Shown here: piece by piece, positions 1 through 5,804 of the stretch
How the letters are laid out: the number at the start of each line of letters is the position of its first letter
Position numbering within the stretch: position 1 is the first letter of the stretch
Source of the DNA: Fibrobacter sp.
GTDB lineage: Bacteria; Fibrobacterota; Fibrobacteria; Fibrobacterales; Fibrobacteraceae
Length of the DNA stretch: 7,882 bases
Direction of reading: 5' to 3'
Assembly: GCA_012841225.1 (NCBI GenBank)
Contig: DUVD01000230.1
Coordinates: 1-7,882, forward strand
The notes under the pieces: generated by a model
The model's database searches: none
Told to the model about the DNA's origin: nothing
What the model saw: the letters and a program-made list of their open reading frames with translations, nothing else
Position numbers and translations under genes: made by a program

Positions 1-101
1 CCAAGGGCTAAATTCTGCTCAATAGGCTCAGGCCAAAGGTGTATGCTGTTCTCAGAAATAGTCGTAAGCGATTTTAATGAATGCAGGTGTTCTAGAGTCA
101 T
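1..101 (-). CDS. Unrecognised protein, N-terminal fragment (runs off left edge)
   Basis: The minus strand is open from an ATG at 101-99 to the window edge, giving 33 complete codons plus two bases. The peptide begins MTLEHLHSLKSL and includes the segment HLWPEPIEQNLALG. Its ATG overlaps the stop codon of the upstream kinase gene in an ATGA arrangement (98-101). That is the usual sign of translational coupling and is the main reason to think this is a real gene. A weak GAAG sequence lies just ahead of the start, inside the kinase coding region. No signal peptide or membrane helix is visible in the fragment, and no family can be named from so little sequence. In other bacteria amgK homologues often sit beside tsaE, but this peptide does not clearly match the TsaE N-terminus, so I do not assign it. 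Confidence 0.6.
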   Translation of the reverse strand, partial: MTLEHLHSLKSLTTISENSIHLWPEPIEQNLAL

Positions 102-1117
102 GACTTCAAATTTTTTTCTAAAAAAAGTATTGCCTCTTGGTGAAGACCTGAAGTAGCTTCTTTATATAGCTTTAATATTTCGAGTAACCTAGCTTTTCCA
201 GGCTCTATAAAACGCTCAAATGAATCTAATTTTTTATCACGTGAGAGAAACCCATAAGCGCCAAGAGCCTGCATAACCCTTTGCAAAGAGGCCTCCAAAA
301 AGGAAATCCAAGCTTCTTCTTTTGAAAAATGTTTGTTTTCTTCGTATTCAGTTCTCCAGTATTCAAAAAAATCGAAGACTAAATGAAGCGGCAATGAAGT
401 ATAAGGGTCCCAAAGTAGAGAGGCTAAATCGTAGTACATAGAGCCACGACGTGCGCCCTGAAAATCTACGAAGACGATTTCGGAATTAGGCCGAATCATA
501 ATATTTTGCGATTGAAAATCCCTATGCATAAGAACTTTTTGATGCGTATCAACTGAACAAGCGAGTGTAGAAAAGAAATCTTTTAGAAATTCTGGGATTT
601 CGGTGACATTAGCCAAACGCTTTAAGTAATTAGTGGTAAAGTAATCTGTTTCCCATTTTAAGGCGGCGTAATCAAACTTGCGAGCGCCTAAATCGGGGCG
701 CGCCATAAAAGCAGAGGCTGAAGATTCTTGAAAAGTAACTAATGACTTAATTACATCTTGGTATAAGATGCGTACGTTGCCCGACAATGGTTCTCCAGGT
801 AAAGTATAGTCGAATAGAGAGCGTTTGCCGAGGTCTTCCATCAAGACTTGAGCGGCCGATTCATCTACGGTATAAATACGAGGTACAGGTAAATCAATAC
901 TAAAGAAGAACTTTCCAAAAGAAACAAAGTTCTCAAAATCTTGATTGGCTGTTTCATTGACTTGAAGAATACAAGATCTTTTACGTTCTTTAATTCTATA
1001 ATACAAACGACCAGAACCAGCTGCACCGGCGGGCTCTACACAAGATTCATCAGAGTACCCGTGCGAGGCTAGGTATTCTTTGATAAAGGGACTGACTATT
1101 TTTGTAGTTCTAAGCAT
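98..1117 (-). CDS. amgK: AmgK-like sugar kinase (aminoglycoside phosphotransferase fold)
   Basis: This 339-residue protein has the phosphotransferase (APH/choline kinase) fold. The catalytic loop is at 198-205 (HRDFQSQN: H198, D200 as likely base, N205). The metal-binding DFQ is at 218-220, where other APH kinases usually have DFG/DFD. A small Gly/Ser/Arg-rich segment at about 31-42 matches the nucleotide loop of the AmgK group (COG3178). AmgK phosphorylates the anomeric carbon of MurNAc and GlcNAc with ATP in the cytoplasm, giving MurNAc-1-phosphate, which MurU then activates with UTP. A MurU-like gene lies two genes upstream in the same direction, which supports this role over antibiotic phosphorylation. 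Length is normal for the family. The start is the ATG at 1117; there is no Shine-Dalgarno sequence ahead of it. The stop overlaps the next gene. Family assignment is solid; exact sugar specificity is inferred from family and context. Confidence 0.8.
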   Translation of the reverse strand: MLRTTKIVSPFIKEYLASHGYSDESCVEPAGAAGSGRLYYRIKERKRSCILQVNETANQDFENFVSFGKFFFSIDLPVPRIYTVDESAAQVLMEDLGKRSLFDYTLPGEPLSGNVRILYQDVIKSLVTFQESSASAFMARPDLGARKFDYAALKWETDYFTTNYLKRLANVTEIPEFLKDFFSTLACSVDTHQKVLMHRDFQSQNIMIRPNSEIVFVDFQGARRGSMYYDLASLLWDPYTSLPLHLVFDFFEYWRTEYEENKHFSKEEAWISFLEASLQRVMQALGAYGFLSRDKKLDSFERFIEPGKARLLEILKLYKEATSGLHQEAILFLEKNLKS

Positions 1118-1130
1118 AGGTTACAATATA
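1118..1130 (-). promoter_or_regulatory. Possible -10 element placing the RNA start at the amgK ATG
   Basis: On the minus strand the hexamer TATATT (1130-1125, 5 of 6 to TATAAT) is followed by exactly seven bases and then the amgK ATG. No Shine-Dalgarno sequence is present. The 55-bp gap between trmJ and amgK is very AT-rich and has no convincing -35 box at 17 bp (TTCATT, 3 of 6). If this is a real promoter, the transcript would be leaderless or nearly so. In such AT-rich DNA a chance match is easy, so this is tentative. Confidence 0.3.
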
Positions 1131-1172
1131 CTTTTTAGAATTAATAAAATGAATTTATAATAAAAAATATTT

Positions 1173-1904
1173 TTAAATGGGATTGTTTTCTTTGTCTTTT
1201 CTTACCGAACTCTTCGAAAGGCTCCTGGAAATGCCAAAGAGTCCATTCAGTTCATTCACTGTGGGGTGGAGTCGTTGCAAAAGAGTGCGGACACTGCTTT
1301 GAAACCAGCGCTTTTTTTTATAACGAGCTGTCAATTGCGACTCTAAAAAAGAAATAAATTTTTCCATTTGAGCGGCATCGGCAAGGCGCGCATTTGCTAA
1401 AGAAAAAGGTTGGTAATTAGTCGAAGCCGACAACTTTTCTAGACGACTTAGCTCATATAGCACTACAGAAACCGCTTGTCCTAAGTTTAGGCTCCGATTA
1501 CCTGGCATGGGAATTTCACAAATGTGAGCACATTGGTTCACTTCCTCTAAAAGAAGTCCCTTGGATTCGCGCCCAAAAATTAAAGCCACTTTACCGTCGT
1601 TTGGCAAAATGGACTCGATTTTGGGAAGAGAGATAACCGGGATGACGCTTTCAAAAATGCGGCGGCTAAAGGCGATGGTGTAATGCGCGTCGGCAACGGC
1701 TTCTTTTAAGTGGCTAACAACCTTTGCTTGATCTAAAATACCTTTCGATGCGTGAGCGGTGCGGTAAGAGGCTGCTGAAACGGTGTCTCGACTGCTATGG
1801 ACTATTCTTAAATCAGTCAATGCATTAGCACACATGGCTCGAGCAACAAACCCTACATTATGAGGATTTTCGGGTTCTACCAAAACTACAGAAAACTGAA
1901 GCAT
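1173..1904 (-). CDS. trmJ: TrmJ-like tRNA 2'-O-methyltransferase (SPOUT family)
   Basis: This 243-residue protein shows the three SpoU/TrmH-type knot motifs. Motif 1 is NPHNVGFVAR (13-22, with N16 and R22), motif 2 is FGRESKGL (110-117), and motif 3 is SLNLGQAV (138-145). Such enzymes use S-adenosylmethionine to methylate ribose 2'-OH groups. The N-terminal placement of the SPOUT domain plus a charged helical C-terminal extension (about 175-243) fits TrmJ, which modifies tRNA position 32, better than TrmH or RlmB, which carry N-terminal substrate domains. I chose the ATG at 1904 because it overlaps the upstream murU stop as TAATG; a TTG four codons earlier (1916) also lies in frame but is less likely. 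The gene sits between the sugar nucleotidyltransferase and the kinase, with no obvious link to their pathway. A paralogous methyltransferase acting on another RNA cannot be excluded. Confidence 0.8.
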   Translation of the reverse strand: MLQFSVVLVEPENPHNVGFVARAMCANALTDLRIVHSSRDTVSAASYRTAHASKGILDQAKVVSHLKEAVADAHYTIAFSRRIFESVIPVISLPKIESILPNDGKVALIFGRESKGLLLEEVNQCAHICEIPMPGNRSLNLGQAVSVVLYELSRLEKLSASTNYQPFSLANARLADAAQMEKFISFLESQLTARYKKKRWFQSSVRTLLQRLHPTVNELNGLFGISRSLSKSSVRKDKENNPI

Positions 1905-2803
1905 TACCAATCCCAAACGAAATCGGCGCCGCGAATTTGATTTTTAACATATTCATTTTCTAAAACAACAGCACCGTCAAATAAAAGAGAGTGGTCTAAA
2001 ATAGCACCCGACCCGATTTTTGCCTCAGCATGGATGACGCTATGCTCCAAACGTGCTTTAAATTCTTCAGAGTTCACTAAAGGATGATCAGGGTGAATCC
2101 AAGAATCGACACCAAGTTCGGCTAATCGAGCAAAATTGGCCTTAATAAGCCCTAATGGAGTGCCCATATCGACCCAAAGCGCTTTGTTTTGAGATAAGTC
2201 GACAAAAATCTTTTGATTGGAATCAAATAAACGATGCCAATAATCTACAATATTCCGCTCAGAATCCAGAATTTGGCTTAAAGCCTCTTCTTTATACCAA
2301 GAAATGCCAGAAAAAGTGGTCTTAACGCTTGTCTCAATACCAAAATAACCCGAAATTCCACTTAAAATGGAATCTGAACCGATTTGTAGGGAATTAATAC
2401 GGGGCTCTTCGACGCCTAGCAAAGAGAGAAGTGCTCCCGATTTTTTTGAATTAGCTAAAAACTCACTTAAGTCTACTCCGGTATAGCAGTCGCCATTTAA
2501 AACCAGAAGATCGCCGCGCACGCCTTCTTGGTAAAGCCGTCGTAAAGGGCCACCTGTCCCCAAAATTTCTGGAGATTCCACCCAAACTTGTTCAATGCCA
2601 AGCCTATTTGCTTCTTTCTTTAATATTTCTGCAAGGTAAAACGCGTTTACATGGAGTGAAATGGGACCTAATGTTTTTGCGAGGCGGATTTGGTGAGCCA
2701 AAATGGAGTCGTCGACAATTGGCACCAAGGGTTTTGGCAAAGAAGTGGTTAATGGGCGAAGTCTTGTGCCTAAACCAGCGGCAAGTATTAATACATTTAG
2801 CAT
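1904..2803 (-). CDS. murU: MurU-like sugar-1-phosphate nucleotidyltransferase
   Basis: This 299-residue protein is a nucleotidyltransferase of the COG1208 group. Visible motifs are the NTP-binding loop GLGTRLRPLT (10-19), the PKP lysine (K24), LGTGGPLR (81-88), a metal-binding aspartate in LNGDCY (D105), and a second in WVDMGTP (D212). MurU joins MurNAc-1-phosphate to UMP from UTP, making UDP-MurNAc and so bypassing the de novo MurA/MurB route. The kinase gene two positions downstream supplies the expected substrate. The protein is longer than short MurU forms (the Pseudomonas enzyme is roughly 220-225 residues). Its extra C-terminal part (about 235-285) has hexapeptide-like repeats (VIHAEAKIGSGAIL region) as in mannose-1-phosphate guanylyltransferases and HddC. 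Hence the sugar or nucleotide could differ. The ATG at 2803 has no Shine-Dalgarno sequence. It is the first gene of the minus-strand operon, and its stop overlaps the trmJ start. Confidence 0.72.
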   Translation of the reverse strand: MLNVLILAAGLGTRLRPLTTSLPKPLVPIVDDSILAHQIRLAKTLGPISLHVNAFYLAEILKKEANRLGIEQVWVESPEILGTGGPLRRLYQEGVRGDLLVLNGDCYTGVDLSEFLANSKKSGALLSLLGVEEPRINSLQIGSDSILSGISGYFGIETSVKTTFSGISWYKEEALSQILDSERNIVDYWHRLFDSNQKIFVDLSQNKALWVDMGTPLGLIKANFARLAELGVDSWIHPDHPLVNSEEFKARLEHSVIHAEAKIGSGAILDHSLLFDGAVVLENEYVKNQIRGADFVWDW

Positions 2804-2821
2804 AGGGTTGTAATTTATATA
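2804..2821 (-). promoter_or_regulatory. Possible murU promoter -10 region, near-leaderless
   Basis: Upstream of murU on the minus strand there are overlapping AT hexamers: TAAATT (2817-2812, eight bases from the ATG) and TATATA (2821-2816). Each matches TATAAT at four of six positions. No Shine-Dalgarno sequence precedes the ATG, since the adjacent bases read ACAACCCT. A weak TTGCGT lies about 17 bp further upstream of TATATA. The operon needs a promoter in the 173-bp divergent spacer, and this is the best-placed candidate, but the individual matches are weak. Confidence 0.3.
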
Positions 2822-2902
2822 ATCTTAGTCAGGAAGAAACGCAATTTAAATTTCTACTGTTGACTTCTTGTTCATTTATTATCTTTTATTTTGGTTTTAT
2901 TT

Positions 2903-2908
2903 TATAAT
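2903..2908 (+). promoter_or_regulatory. Candidate fabV promoter -10 box
   Basis: A perfect TATAAT lies 68 bases before the fabV ATG, in the murU-fabV divergent spacer. The region 17 bp upstream is T-rich with no good -35 box. A TTGACT at 2860-2865 is too far away (37-bp spacing) to pair with it. If used, RNA would begin near 2914-2916, leaving a 5' leader of about 60 bases. Confidence 0.4.
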
Positions 2909-2925
2909 TGCAATTTGATAAAGTA

Positions 2926-2942
2926 CTTAACTCTTCTTAACT
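2926..2942 (+). repeat. Two 7-bp direct repeats (CTTAACT) one helical turn apart in the fabV leader
   Basis: CTTAACT occurs at 2926-2932 and again at 2936-2942, with a 10-bp period. The pair lies between the candidate -10 box and the fabV ribosome binding site. A helically phased pair just downstream of a promoter could be a repressor site, but no regulator is identified and a chance occurrence in AT-rich DNA is possible. Confidence 0.35.
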
Positions 2943-2960
2943 TTGCAGCAGTCTTAATTT

Positions 2961-2968
2961 AGGAAGGA
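2961..2968 (+). promoter_or_regulatory. Strong fabV ribosome binding site
   Basis: AGGAAGGA ends eight bases before the fabV ATG at 2977. It is the strongest Shine-Dalgarno sequence in the window and fixes the fabV start, which also matches the family N-terminus MIIKP. Confidence 0.8.
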
Positions 2969-2976
2969 TATTTTAA

Positions 2977-4173
2977 ATGATCATCAAACCATTGGTTCGA
3001 AGTAACATGTGTTTAAACGCGCACCCTGTTGGCTGTGTTAAAGATGTCGAACGACAAATCAACTACATCCTTTCTAAGAAAAAATCTTTTGATAATGCCG
3101 CCGATAAACCAAAGACCGTTTTGGTTTTAGGCTGCTCTACTGGTTATGGATTAGCGAGCCGTATTACAGCCGCTTTTGGATTCGAGGCCACCACAATTGG
3201 CGTCTCGTTTGAACGCGAAGGTAAAGAAACTAAAAGTGCAACACCTGGTTGGTACAACAACTTGGCTTTCGATCGCGCTGCTAAAGAGAAAGGCTTGAAG
3301 TCAATTACACTTAACGTGGACGCTTTTTCCGATGAAGCACGTACGCAGGTGATTCAACTTCTCCAAGAAATGAATCTTAAAGCCGACCTCGTTATTTACA
3401 GTCTGGCAAGCCCGGTTCGCACCGACCCCGAAACAGGAATTCTTTACCGTTCGGTCTTAAAACCTATTGGCGAAAGCTTTGTTGGAAACACTATCGATAT
3501 CATCACCTCTAAGTTTAGTTCTATTGAAGTAGAGCCCGCCACACCAGAGGAAGTCCAAAACACCGTTAAAGTCATGGGTGGTGAGGACTGGGAGCGCTGG
3601 ATCAATCAAATGCAAGCGGCAGATGTGCTTGCCGTAGGTTCAAAGACAGTGGCTTATTCTTATATAGGCCCAGAACTCTCTCACTCTATATACCGCGACG
3701 GCACCATTGGCGAAGCCAAAAAGCACCTCGAAAAAACAGCAACTAAATTAAACGATTTAATGCAAAAAACAGTTAAAGGCGAAGCCTACGTTTCGATTAA
3801 CAAAGGCCTAGTAACCCGCTCTAGCACGGTGATTCCCGTGATGCCTTTTTATATTTCCATTCTATATAAAATAATGAAAGAAAACGGAACTCACGAAGGC
3901 TGTATTGAACAATGTGATAGGTTGTTTAACGATCGCTTATACTCCGGCAAGCCTGTTCCTGTAGATGAAAACGGTTTGATTCGCGTGGATGAGCTTGAGA
4001 TGGCGCCCGAAATTCAAAAAGAAGTCGCCGAAATGATGGAAAAAATAACGGAAGAAAACCTAAAAGAAAAGAGCGATTTTAATAGCTTTCTTCACGACTT
4101 CTATATCATTCATGGTTTTGATGTAGAAGGGGTTGACTATGGCGCCAAAGTGGCTCGCTTAGACGCCATCTAA
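2977..4173 (+). CDS. fabV: FabV-type trans-2-enoyl-ACP/CoA reductase (NADH)
   Basis: This 398-residue protein is the expected length for FabV. The N-terminus MIIKPLVRSN with AHPVGC at 15-20 is characteristic. The dinucleotide-binding loop is GCSTGYGLASR (52-62). The catalytic pair has the FabV spacing Y-x8-K (Y239 and K248, in IYRDGTIGEAKKH), longer than the Y-x6-K of FabI. The segment SSTVIPVMPFYISIL (282-296) and GTHEGCIEQ (304-312) are also family hallmarks. FabV reduces the enoyl intermediate with NADH in the last step of each fatty-acid elongation cycle. Some members also act on enoyl-CoA. FabV enzymes are typically poorly inhibited by triclosan. The gene is monocistronic: it is divergent from murU and convergent with the namZ-like gene. 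It has a strong ribosome binding site, a plausible TATAAT, and a terminator that lies inside the neighbour's coding sequence. Confidence 0.96.
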   Translation: MIIKPLVRSNMCLNAHPVGCVKDVERQINYILSKKKSFDNAADKPKTVLVLGCSTGYGLASRITAAFGFEATTIGVSFEREGKETKSATPGWYNNLAFDRAAKEKGLKSITLNVDAFSDEARTQVIQLLQEMNLKADLVIYSLASPVRTDPETGILYRSVLKPIGESFVGNTIDIITSKFSSIEVEPATPEEVQNTVKVMGGEDWERWINQMQAADVLAVGSKTVAYSYIGPELSHSIYRDGTIGEAKKHLEKTATKLNDLMQKTVKGEAYVSINKGLVTRSSTVIPVMPFYISILYKIMKENGTHEGCIEQCDRLFNDRLYSGKPVPVDENGLIRVDELEMAPEIQKEVAEMMEKITEENLKEKSDFNSFLHDFYIIHGFDVEGVDYGAKVARLDAI

Positions 4174-4188
4174 ATCTTATAGTGCTTT

Positions 4189-5283
4189 TTATTTTTCAAT
4201 AAAATCTGTTCTAAACGTTTGGCTGCCTAAGAGAATATCTATAGGCAGTTTTTTGTATTCGTACTCGTAAGGTGGCTGCTTCCAAGCGAAATCATTTGGG
4301 TAACGCTGGTGAAGAAACTTGAGTATCTCTACGGCCATATTAAATGATTCAAAGACGTCACGATCTAATACGTGAATTTGAGCACCGCCACAAATTTGAC
4401 CAGCACCTTTATGAAAGGTCGGTTGGAAATAATTTTCACGGAAATAAACTCCTGGTAGATGAAGGCCGTTAAGATAACGACATAGTTCGACTGCATCGAT
4501 AAAAGGAGCACCAAAAAATTCAAATGGCTTGGTAGTGCCTCGCCCTTCGCTCACGTTTGTCGCTTCAAAAAGACACATGCCAGGGTACACAATTGCAGTA
4601 TCTAATGTGGGCATGTTGGGTGAAGGGAGCAACCAAGGGAGGCCCGTTTGATCAAACCAAAATTCTTTTTTATAACCTTCCATTTCAAGTACATGCAATT
4701 CTGTTTTAGGAAAACACTCTCTTTGGAATTGATAAGCGAGCTCCCCTATTGTTTTGCCATGACGAACGGGTATGGAATGAAGGCCTACAAAACTAGCACA
4801 CTCTAAATCTAAAATAGGCCCTTCTGTTTTAATGGCGTTAATAGGGTTGGGGCGATCTAAAACAACCACTGGAATGGAAAGCTTTTCACAGGCCTTCATA
4901 CAAAGGTAAAGCGTCCAAATAAAAGTGTAGTAACGCGCGCCTATATCTTGTAAATCGACAAATAAAACGTCTATGTGTGAAAGCATTTCTTCGGAGGGCT
5001 CGCGGTGCATGCCGTATAAACTATAAACGGGTATTTTAAGCTCTGGGTCTAGGTAGCCCTCCCACTCGATCATGTTGTCTTGAGTATGCCCTTTAATGCC
5101 GTGTTGAGGGCCAAATAATGCGGATAACCGGAACAAGGAACCATCGTGTTCGCGCAACAATTCCAAGGTGTGGTGTAAAGAGGCATCCACGGATGCAGGA
5201 TGAAGAACAGCACCCAACCTTTTGCCGCGGAGGGCCTTGGGGAAGACTTCAGAGAATCGATCATGCGCTAGTTTTACTGTCAT
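4189..5283 (-). CDS. namZ: NamZ/DUF1343-family exo-beta-N-acetylmuramidase homologue, no signal peptide
   Basis: From the ATG at 5283 this is a 364-residue DUF1343 (GH171) protein. Visible family motifs are FGPQHGIKG (57-65), VDLQDIGARYYTF (109-121), LDRPNPI (142-148), RHGKTIGELA (174-183), and the long block ATNVSEGRGT...PFEFFGAP (241-260). The founding member, Bacillus NamZ, removes MurNAc from the non-reducing end of peptidoglycan fragments. Free MurNAc is exactly what an AmgK/MurU salvage route would take up, and those genes lie nearby on the same strand. Two features are odd. The motif reads PQHG where PEHG is common in the family. There is also no signal peptide with either start, which suggests a cytoplasmic enzyme. 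A TTG at 5307 would add eight residues (MNLKDRKK); I prefer the ATG, though neither start has a good Shine-Dalgarno sequence. Family membership is secure; the reaction is inferred. Confidence 0.8.
   Translation of the reverse strand: MTVKLAHDRFSEVFPKALRGKRLGAVLHPASVDASLHHTLELLREHDGSLFRLSALFGPQHGIKGHTQDNMIEWEGYLDPELKIPVYSLYGMHREPSEEMLSHIDVLFVDLQDIGARYYTFIWTLYLCMKACEKLSIPVVVLDRPNPINAIKTEGPILDLECASFVGLHSIPVRHGKTIGELAYQFQRECFPKTELHVLEMEGYKKEFWFDQTGLPWLLPSPNMPTLDTAIVYPGMCLFEATNVSEGRGTTKPFEFFGAPFIDAVELCRYLNGLHLPGVYFRENYFQPTFHKGAGQICGGAQIHVLDRDVFESFNMAVEILKFLHQRYPNDFAWKQPPYEYEYKKLPIDILLGSQTFRTDFIEK
4223..4254 (+). terminator. Intrinsic terminator for fabV, embedded in the 3' end of namZ
   Basis: CTGCCTA (4223-4229) pairs perfectly with TAGGCAG (4242-4248), and the loop can add AGA/TCT pairs. 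Six T residues follow directly at 4249-4254. The layout (GC-containing stem, then U-tract) is that of a rho-independent terminator on the plus strand. It lies about 50 bases past the fabV stop and within the last codons of the convergent gene. On the minus strand no U-tract follows the hairpin, so it should act in one direction only. Confidence 0.7.
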
Positions 5284-5313
5284 TTTTTTTCTATCTTTTA
5301 AGTTCAAATGATA

Positions 5314-5324
5314 AATATAATATA
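5314..5324. promoter_or_regulatory. Overlapping divergent -10 elements for ssb and namZ
   Basis: The 55-bp spacer between the two ATGs holds a perfect TATAAT on the plus strand (5316-5321), 17 bases ahead of the ssb ATG. On the minus strand there are two TATATT hexamers (5319-5314 and 5324-5319) facing namZ. No clear -35 box is visible for either direction. Since both genes need a promoter and the spacer is so short, back-to-back overlapping promoters are likely here, and polymerases on the two would compete. AGGA at 5324-5327 is a modest ribosome binding site for ssb, 11 bases from its ATG. Confidence 0.45.
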
Positions 5325-5338
5325 GGACATAAATTATT

Positions 5339-5794
5339 ATGGCTTACTTGAATAAAGTGATGTTAATTGGGAATCTTGGTAAAGATCCCGAAATCCGTAT
5401 GACCACCACTGGTCGTAAAAAAGTTTCTTTTTCTCTCGCGACTTCTCGCCGCTACCGCGATAGCAACGGTGAAACCAAAGAAATAACCGACTGGCACAAC
5501 ATTATTGGTTGGGGCAAAGTCGCCGACATTTTTGAATCGCTCAACGTGCGGAAAGGCATGAGTCTTTTTGTGGAAGGCACACTCAGCTACCGCAGCTGGG
5601 ACGACCAAGCCACTGGCCAAAAGCGTTACATGACAGAAGTTTCAATTGATACTTTCCAATTGTTAACCCCACGCTCTGCCAACCCTAGCGCTGCTGGAAC
5701 TAGCTACAATAGACCATCGAGTGCCCCAAGTTACGATAGTAATGCAAATAACTCGTCCCCATCGTCAGACATGGATGACGATTTACCATTCTAA
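5339..5794 (+). CDS. ssb: Single-stranded DNA-binding protein
   Basis: This 151-residue protein has the typical bacterial SSB layout. An OB-fold domain covers about 1-110, starting MAYLNKVMLIGNLGKDPEIR and including DWHNIIGWGKVADIF (51-65) and LFVEGTLSYRSW (76-87). A Ser/Asn/Pro-rich flexible linker follows (about 111-142). The protein ends in the acidic tip DMDDDLPF (144-151), which docks partner proteins of replication and repair. Homotetramers coat single-stranded DNA during replication, recombination and repair. The start is fixed by the conserved N-terminus. It is the first gene of a plus-strand group: the next gene starts ten bases after its stop, and that gene's AAAAGG ribosome binding site overlaps the ssb stop codon. 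Confidence 0.96.
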   Translation: MAYLNKVMLIGNLGKDPEIRMTTTGRKKVSFSLATSRRYRDSNGETKEITDWHNIIGWGKVADIFESLNVRKGMSLFVEGTLSYRSWDDQATGQKRYMTEVSIDTFQLLTPRSANPSAAGTSYNRPSSAPSYDSNANNSSPSSDMDDDLPF

Positions 5795-5804
5795 AAGGTT
5801 ATAA

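Noticed and set aside
2608..2805. 65-codon plus-strand open frame over the start of murU
   Set aside because: It lies wholly antisense to the N-terminal motifs of a clear nucleotidyltransferase, has no recognisable content and no ribosome binding site.
2860..2882. TTGACT (2860-2865) with TATTAT (2877-2882) as a plus-strand promoter
   Set aside because: The hexamers match consensus well but the spacer is only 11 bp, too short for a sigma-70 type promoter.
4141..4170. ATGGCG/CGCCAT inverted repeat at the fabV 3' end as a namZ terminator
   Set aside because: On the minus strand the loop is long (about 19 bases) and no U-tract follows, so it is more likely chance within fabV coding sequence.
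5070..5351. Two open frames (5070-5264 minus, 5118-5351 plus) over the namZ 5' end
   Set aside because: Both are shadows of the namZ coding sequence. The plus one also runs through the divergent promoter into ssb, and neither peptide looks like a protein family.
5363..5620. 85-codon minus-strand open frame inside ssb
   Set aside because: It is antisense to the conserved OB-fold coding region and has an unlikely composition.
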